9,094 bases of DNA from Candidatus Woesearchaeota archaeon (GTDB taxonomy: Archaea; Nanobdellota; Nanobdellia; Woesearchaeales; DSVV01). Shown here piece by piece: positions 5,545-9,094 of this stretch. A model generated the notes under the pieces. The model worked only from the letters and a program-made list of their open reading frames with translations, did no database searches and was not told the origin of the DNA. The stretch is from contig JACQSP010000055.1 in NCBI GenBank assembly GCA_016205905.1, positions 1 to 9,094 of the forward strand. Direction: 5' to 3'. Numbering within the stretch: the first letter of the stretch is position 1; the number at the start of each line of letters is the position of its first letter. A program made the translations under genes and the position numbers.

Positions 5545-5864
5545 TAATTGTGATGAGTTTATATTATGAATAATTAGTATGAATATGAAAGGAATGGGTT
5601 TAAATATAAAAATCTTGTTTTTGTTTTAGTTCCTGGGCGAAGCCACCCGTCTCACTAAGAAATTTTTTAGTTTATTTTTTACTTACATCTTTTAGTATAC
5701 ATTCCTTTAAAAAACTAAACTTTTTCATAGGACGGCGGACTGCGTCCCACAAACGGATTGAGAGCAGTAAACTGAATTGAGAGCAAGAAAAGAGATTGGT
5801 GAACAAAAATTAGTTAAACAAATAGAAAAAAGTCAGTATTATTAATTATGTAAAGAACTATTAG
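5545..5864. other. Gene-free stretch with foldback and tandem repeats
   Basis: No ORF longer than about 20 codons looks real here. A strong AT-rich TATA-like stretch lies at 5599-5612 (TTTAAATATAAAAA). From 5634 to 5750 there is an imperfect foldback: tgggcgaagccacccgtct at the left pairs with the complement of the right end (5731-5750), and AAACTAAA/TTTAGTTT-type blocks pair inside. The right end is also the second copy of the 50-115 dispersed repeat. At 5757-5766 and 5776-5785 attgagagca is repeated with a 19-bp period. These are overlapping repeat remnants of unknown origin. Confidence 0.6.
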
Positions 5865-5885
5865 AAAAATGGGGACGGAGGGATT
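5865..5885. repeat. Exact 21-bp copy of the tRNA-Trp 3' end
   Basis: These 21 bases are identical to 5995-6015. Sixteen of them are the 3' end of tRNA-Trp (discriminator, acceptor strand, part of the T stem); the other five are a flanking A-run. After ggatt the sequences diverge. It resembles an att-like or target-site duplication on the 3' side of the tRNA gene. Confidence 0.9.
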
Positions 5886-5994
5886 ACCACGAGCTTTTTT
5901 GTAAGAAAAAAACTTCGGAAAATACCATCGGTGGAGCATTCGCTTCGCTCAGCTCCACTTTCACAATATTGGAATTCAAATATAAATGAATATA
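5886..5994 (+). mobile_element. Putative mini-element W next to tRNA-Trp
   Basis: This 109-bp filler lies between the duplicated 3'-end fragment and the intact tRNA-Trp. Read on the plus strand it contains acgagctttttt, an A-rich stretch, cttcggaaaata, a hairpin (5931-5937 with 5952-5958, 7 bp) and an AT-rich tail up to the tRNA. The same blocks in the same order occur in the filler by tRNA-Pro. It encodes no protein, integrase or transposase. If mobile, it must be non-autonomous. Confidence 0.5.
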
Positions 5995-5999
5995 AAAAA

Positions 6000-6104
6000 T
6001 GGGGACGGAGGGATTCGAACCCTCATCCGACGGTCTGGAGCCGACTATTCTAGCCAGGATGTACCCACATTGCTTTTCAGCAAATTGGCTTATACTACGT
6101 CCCC
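6000..6104 (-). tRNA. tRNA-Trp (anticodon CCA) with about 30-nt insertion, probable D-loop intron
   Basis: The minus strand has a 7-bp acceptor GGGGACG/CGTCCCC, anticodon loop CTCCAGA (anticodon CCA, Trp), T arm GAGGG-TTCGAAT-CCCTC and discriminator A73; CCA is not encoded. At 105 nt it is 30 nt too long. Removing 6057-6086 (boundaries can slide by 2 nt) leaves a 75-nt tRNA with the normal D loop AAGCCTGGCTA, including the conserved GG. The insert holds a TTGCT-GAAA-AGCAA hairpin, and AGCCA/TGGCT can pair across it. Weak points are an A-A mismatch in the D stem (12-23), a U-U mismatch in the anticodon stem (28-42) and a 4-nt variable loop. An alternative D stem, GTAT/GTAC using bases in the insert, would need a different splicing scheme. 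A TATA-like TTTTATCT (minus, near 6137) may be the promoter. The identity is firm; the intron ends are not. Confidence 0.85.
6057..6086 (-). other. Candidate tRNA-Trp D-loop intron
   Basis: This 30-nt segment interrupts the D loop between AAGCC and TGGCTA. The duplicated CC makes the exact cut ambiguous by up to 2 nt. A GAAA-loop hairpin and an ATGT/ACAT pairing lie inside. I could not fit a canonical bulge-helix-bulge with confidence. Confidence 0.55.
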
Positions 6105-6140
6105 GTTTTGAATGTTTGATGAAATTTAAAGCAGATAAAA

Positions 6141-6176
6141 AGGTTTTGACTTGCCCAAAAGCTCGCTGAGTTGTGC
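6141..6176 (-). repeat. Third, partial copy of the mini-element core upstream of tRNA-Trp
   Basis: The plus strand carries aggttttga (6141-6149) and aaaagctcgctgagtt (6157-6172). Mini-element P and its flank have the same two blocks in the same orientation (5504-5512 and 5515-5530), with one mismatch in the second. No tRNA fragment adjoins this copy. It lies downstream of a TATA-like box at 6213-6220 (TTTAAATA on the minus strand), so it may be transcribed in the tRNA leader. Confidence 0.6.
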
Positions 6177-6274
6177 CACATATCTGTTTTTACTTAAAGA
6201 AGAAAGAGAGGATATTTAAATCTTTTCTAATTCAAAAACGGGAAATTAACGAACTTCTGCTAAATACAAATATC

Positions 6275-8977
6275 TTATTTCTTCTTCAACAATATCTTTT
6301 TTGGCTTTCTTTTTGTATGAATACCATAAGAAATCAAGATAATTATTAATAAGATTACTAAACCTGCTCCAACACCAGCATACCATGCATAATGTTTCAG
6401 CCATTTAAACCATTCTGGTGCATGCCTTACAACAAGCACTATTTCTGGTGTGGATGCTGTGCCGCCTTTGCCGTCGCTTGCTGTAAAAACAATGCTGCTC
6501 TCGCCAAACCAGTCTCTGTGAGGTATCAAATATGCTGTTGTGCCATTGTATTCTACATCAACATAAGGTGCTTTTGAATTAGTAAATGTAAGTTCATCAT
6601 TATCAATATCAACAAAATATTTGCTAAGGTCTATTGTCAAAGCAGTATCTTCATCCCAATAACGATAAGTAAAGTCTATCTCTTTCTGTGTTATAAATGC
6701 CTTGGAATCAAAAACAACAGGCTGGAGCTCTTGAGATGATTTGTTATCTTTTAACGGTGCAGTTAATTGCTCCTTTGATGCATTTGTTTCATTAAGTATT
6801 GTAACATCAGATAATTTGTCTGGGGTTAACCAACTGAACCAGCTCAAAAATTTGGACCACCATGAAACATCAGGTATTCCTGCTACTTCTATTTCAGTTA
6901 GATTTTCAGCGTCAGTAGATGGCTTTTCAGCTTCAGTGGATGGTTTGTCTTTCAGTTTTTCGTCTAGGAATGATACATTTGATTTCTCTGATGATTCCTT
7001 CGATGATGGTTCAGGTTTGGTTTCAGCAGATAATGCAGCGGTTAATGTTTCGTTTGCAGTAAGGTTTGAAGTAAGGTTTGAAGTTTGATTTAAAGCATTA
7101 TTATCACTTTGACCAATAAGATAAGGCCAAATAAAATAAAGAATTAATAAACCAACAATAAATACCAAGAATATTAATAATGGTTTCCACCATGATGAAG
7201 ATTCTTCGTCTTGAAATGTATCAATGATACCTTCTTCTGCTTCTGTTTTCGACTCTGAAGTTGACTTTGCTTTTTTTTCCGATTCTTTTTTTAAGTCAGC
7301 TTTTACTTTTTCCACAGCAAGTTTTATTTTCTCCTCGTCAGATTCCTCATCAGCTTTATCCTCTGAGGATTCCTTTTCTTTAAGATGCTGGTCTAATTCG
7401 TCAAATAAAGTTTTTTTTGGCTTTAATAGGAACATAAAAAAGAGCAAGAGAAGGATAATTATAAGGATAAAGACAAACAGCAGTAAGATTAATCCAGTAT
7501 ATTTTTTTGGTTTGGATTGTTCTAAACCAACATTATCAGCTTTGGCGCAGTTCTTGACTTCAACAGTAATTGGCAGTTTTCCTGCTAGATTTCCTTTTTC
7601 AGATACAACTTGAAGTGTATAAGAATGGTTGCCAAGCTTTTCCTCTGCAGCATAATAATAGTTGTTTAATAATGCTGATTGTTTTGGTAAAAGCGCCACA
7701 CTTGCTGGTGTCTTAAAAACGTCGTCGCTTTTGCTGTTCAATGAAATTTTATATGAATTTGAAAACTCAGCAAGGTTGGTTAATTTTACAGGAATAAGCT
7801 GAACATCATTGCTGCAAAAACTAAACAAATTGGTTGGTTTAACTGCAAAAGATACTTTTTTAGTATAATTTTCTATTTTAACAGGATAGCCAAGATCAAG
7901 GCCAAAAGAATATCCATTCTTGTCTATCGTCAAGTATAATGGGAATGCCTGTTCTTTTTTTGTTATTGTCGACAAGACTTTAACATTGAATTTATATGAT
8001 TCAGAAAATTCGCAGGGTAGGTTTATTATTAAAGATGTAGTTTTCTGCTCCTTTGGCGCAAGAAGCACAAACGGCTCTGTAAATTTATAATATGCCTTGT
8101 TGATATTATCTGCTTTGTTGAAATAATCTGCTTTGCCGAGATAATATGCTTTGTTGGCGCTATTGTCAAGGCTTAATTTAAATGTGTCAGGAATATCTTT
8201 CAGATTTTGGATGTTGATATTGTAAGAAGTTGGTGTGCATGGTGCATTTTTATAACTTGAATAAACAGGATAAGCTTTAAATGAATCGCATTCTTTTACA
8301 TTCAATTGTTGTGTGAGTATTTTTAAGCTGCCTGCCAATGTCTCAAAATAAGTTTGTAAAGTATAACTGCCAACTGCACCTAAACAAGGAACATTGCCAA
8401 CCATGTTAATGGATTGAGTCTCACTTGGATTTAGCAGTAATTCTGTCGGCACATAAGAAACAAAATTAGCAGCACTACCGCCTTTTTTTAGAATATAATG
8501 AGTTGTTGTCGAGCCAGTATTAGTTACCTTCAATGTGTCTGTAAAACGCCCACAAGAGCAAATATCAATATTCTTTTTATTGCTGTATGCATTAAAATTC
8601 TCAATTACCTTGCCATAAATAGGGGCGATATTAACTACATCTACTGATTCTTTTGATTCTTTTGTGCCAGTCTTGGCAGATGTTGCATAAAAATTAGATG
8701 TTGAAGAGGCATCTCCCTCATTTCCATTATTGTTATCAGTATAAACAACATATTCTACTTTATCTACATTCTCAGAAGAGATAAACACAACTGTTTCATT
8801 AGATGCTGAAGGATTGGATGCTGATGGATTAGGTGCTGAAGGATTAGATACTAAAGATTCGCCTGTAACATATGTGTCTGAAAGGCTTATTGAAGAAACT
8901 GAGATTAGTATTATAGTTAAAATTATTAAAGAAATAATTAATTTAGTTAACACACTCTTTACTCCTTCTTTTTTCAC
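6275..8977 (-). CDS. Large multi-pass surface protein with three Ig-like modules and a cadherin-like domain
   Basis: This 900-aa envelope protein has an N-terminal signal or anchor (11-30), then an NPSAS-repeat linker (45-60). Residues about 136-478 hold three Ig-like beta modules of similar plan: a Cys, an N-rich strand (VTNTGS, IQNLKD, LTNLAE), an L-x-P turn (LLNP, LLAP, LLPK), then a GxYT/SYKF/HSYT strand. Cysteines are C140, C142, C198, C230, C247, C322, C388 and C477. A membrane helix (494-518) leads to a charged, probably coiled-coil segment (about 525-595), a second helix (598-620), a sequon-rich outer segment (NQT, NLT, NLT, NET), a cadherin/CADG-type domain (774-850: DEDTALTIDLSKYFVDIDND and SDGKGGTAS), a last helix (866-884) and a basic tail. 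I infer three passes, with two outer regions and one inner one. It may be a cell-wall or host-contact protein. The start is GTG, since an in-frame TAA precedes it and GGGGTG lies 6 nt upstream. Module families are judged by pattern only. Confidence 0.85.
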   Translation of the reverse strand: MKKEGVKSVLTKLIISLIILTIILISVSSISLSDTYVTGESLVSNPSAPNPSASNPSASNETVVFISSENVDKVEYVVYTDNNNGNEGDASSTSNFYATSAKTGTKESKESVDVVNIAPIYGKVIENFNAYSNKKNIDICSCGRFTDTLKVTNTGSTTTHYILKKGGSAANFVSYVPTELLLNPSETQSINMVGNVPCLGAVGSYTLQTYFETLAGSLKILTQQLNVKECDSFKAYPVYSSYKNAPCTPTSYNINIQNLKDIPDTFKLSLDNSANKAYYLGKADYFNKADNINKAYYKFTEPFVLLAPKEQKTTSLIINLPCEFSESYKFNVKVLSTITKKEQAFPLYLTIDKNGYSFGLDLGYPVKIENYTKKVSFAVKPTNLFSFCSNDVQLIPVKLTNLAEFSNSYKISLNSKSDDVFKTPASVALLPKQSALLNNYYYAAEEKLGNHSYTLQVVSEKGNLAGKLPITVEVKNCAKADNVGLEQSKPKKYTGLILLLFVFILIIILLLLFFMFLLKPKKTLFDELDQHLKEKESSEDKADEESDEEKIKLAVEKVKADLKKESEKKAKSTSESKTEAEEGIIDTFQDEESSSWWKPLLIFLVFIVGLLILYFIWPYLIGQSDNNALNQTSNLTSNLTANETLTAALSAETKPEPSSKESSEKSNVSFLDEKLKDKPSTEAEKPSTDAENLTEIEVAGIPDVSWWSKFLSWFSWLTPDKLSDVTILNETNASKEQLTAPLKDNKSSQELQPVVFDSKAFITQKEIDFTYRYWDEDTALTIDLSKYFVDIDNDELTFTNSKAPYVDVEYNGTTAYLIPHRDWFGESSIVFTASDGKGGTASTPEIVLVVRHAPEWFKWLKHYAWYAGVGAGLVILLIIILISYGIHTKRKPKKILLKKK
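8081..8152 (-). repeat. 18-bp coding tandem repeat (hexapeptide KAxYxx, four copies)
   Basis: Codons 276-299 of the 900-aa protein encode KAYYLG, KADYFN, KADNIN and KAYYKF. The DNA unit (tctgctttgttgaaataa and variants on the plus strand) repeats with an 18-bp period. It sits inside the second Ig-like module, so it probably lengthens a loop. Two of the three codon-level differences per unit keep K-A at each start, pointing to recent slippage. Confidence 0.85.
8798..8845 (-). repeat. 15-bp coding tandem repeat (NPSA[P/S], three copies)
   Basis: Codons 45-60 encode NPSAP, NPSAS, NPSAS, N right after the signal or anchor region. The DNA period is 15 bp (ggatgctgaaggatt and variants on the plus strand). 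It makes a flexible Pro/Ser linker between membrane anchor and first module. Confidence 0.9.
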
Positions 8978-8983
8978 TTAACA

Positions 8984-8989
8984 CACCCC
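8984..8989 (-). promoter_or_regulatory. Ribosome site that fixes the GTG start of the surface protein
   Basis: The minus strand reads GGGGTG, ending 6 nt before the GTG at 8977. It resembles the GGTG part of the archaeal Shine-Dalgarno. With the in-frame TAA just upstream of the GTG, it supports that start. Confidence 0.6.
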
Positions 8990-9020
8990 AATAAACATCT
9001 GGTTTCTGCGGCATCCTAAA

Positions 9021-9028
9021 CTATTAAA
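9021..9028 (-). promoter_or_regulatory. Candidate TATA box of the surface-protein gene
   Basis: The minus strand reads TTTAATAG, which would place transcription near 8998 and leave a leader of about 20 nt that includes the ribosome site. Further upstream (9040-9094) the sequence is an A-rich iteration of attaaaaatacaa with no other signal. Confidence 0.35.
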
Positions 9029-9094
9029 CCACATTCAGCCAAAAATTAAAAATACAAATTAAAAATACAAGTCAAAATTAAATTAAAAAATCAA

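Noticed and set aside
5332..5547. Open frame of 71 codons on the plus strand
   Set aside because: It runs antisense through tRNA-Pro and its duplicated end; the repeated SYTTTP peptide is simply the tRNA sequence read twice.
6741..7613. Plus-strand open frames opposite the 900-aa gene
   Set aside because: They are Ser/Phe-rich mirror images of the acidic and lysine-rich codons of the real gene.

Overview
The window looks like a piece of an AT-rich archaeal chromosome, most likely from a DPANN lineage of the Woesearchaeota/Pacearchaeota type. The taxonomic level is an inference from composition, gene types and intergenic style. Archaeal signs in the sequence are: a MiaB-like-B (MtaB/CDKAL1-type) tRNA methylthiotransferase; TATA-like boxes centred about 27 nt before start codons with no Shine-Dalgarno (apparent leaderless transcripts); other genes with AAGGAG or GGTG-type ribosome sites; tRNA genes without encoded CCA, one of them carrying an insertion; and a large multi-pass surface protein rich in N-glycosylation sequons.

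Layout. 1-132: repeat-rich sequence. 133-1455 (-): tRNA t6A37 methylthiotransferase. 1545-1661: a long branched inverted repeat. 1773-2432 (-): HAD hydrolase of the beta-phosphoglucomutase type. 2593-3066 (+): SlyD-like FKBP prolyl isomerase. 3158-3334 (+): a 58-aa cysteine-rich protein. 3435-3767 (+): DUF192 protein. 3894-4520 (-): CDP-alcohol phosphatidyltransferase, behind a 68-aa secreted or membrane protein (4558-4764, -). 4823-5031: a 209-bp inverted-repeat element with GTCGT iterations. 5025-5300 (-): a 91-aa unknown protein. 5357-5432 (-): tRNA-Pro(CGG). 5433-5999: a gene-free repeat island. 6000-6104 (-): tRNA-Trp(CCA) with an insertion of about 30 nt, apparently a D-loop intron. 6275-8977 (-): a 900-aa surface protein with tandem Ig-like modules and a cadherin-like domain.

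The coding content is mostly housekeeping: tRNA modification, protein folding, phospholipid headgroup synthesis and cell envelope. No defence system, CRISPR array or transposase is visible. The unusual signal is in the non-coding DNA. The two tRNA genes each have an exact copy of one of their ends (18 bp for Pro, 21 bp for Trp) on the far side of a 93-109-bp filler. The two fillers share sequence blocks and both carry a hairpin. This fits a small non-autonomous element that inserted into tRNA gene ends and duplicated its target; a third partial copy lies upstream of tRNA-Trp. Other inverted repeats (1545-1661, 3766-3860, 4823-5031, 5634-5750) and dispersed repeats (50-115 with 5732-5830; 3901-3932 with 4998-5029) show that hairpin-type intergenic elements are common here, and one of them supplies the last codons of a protein gene.
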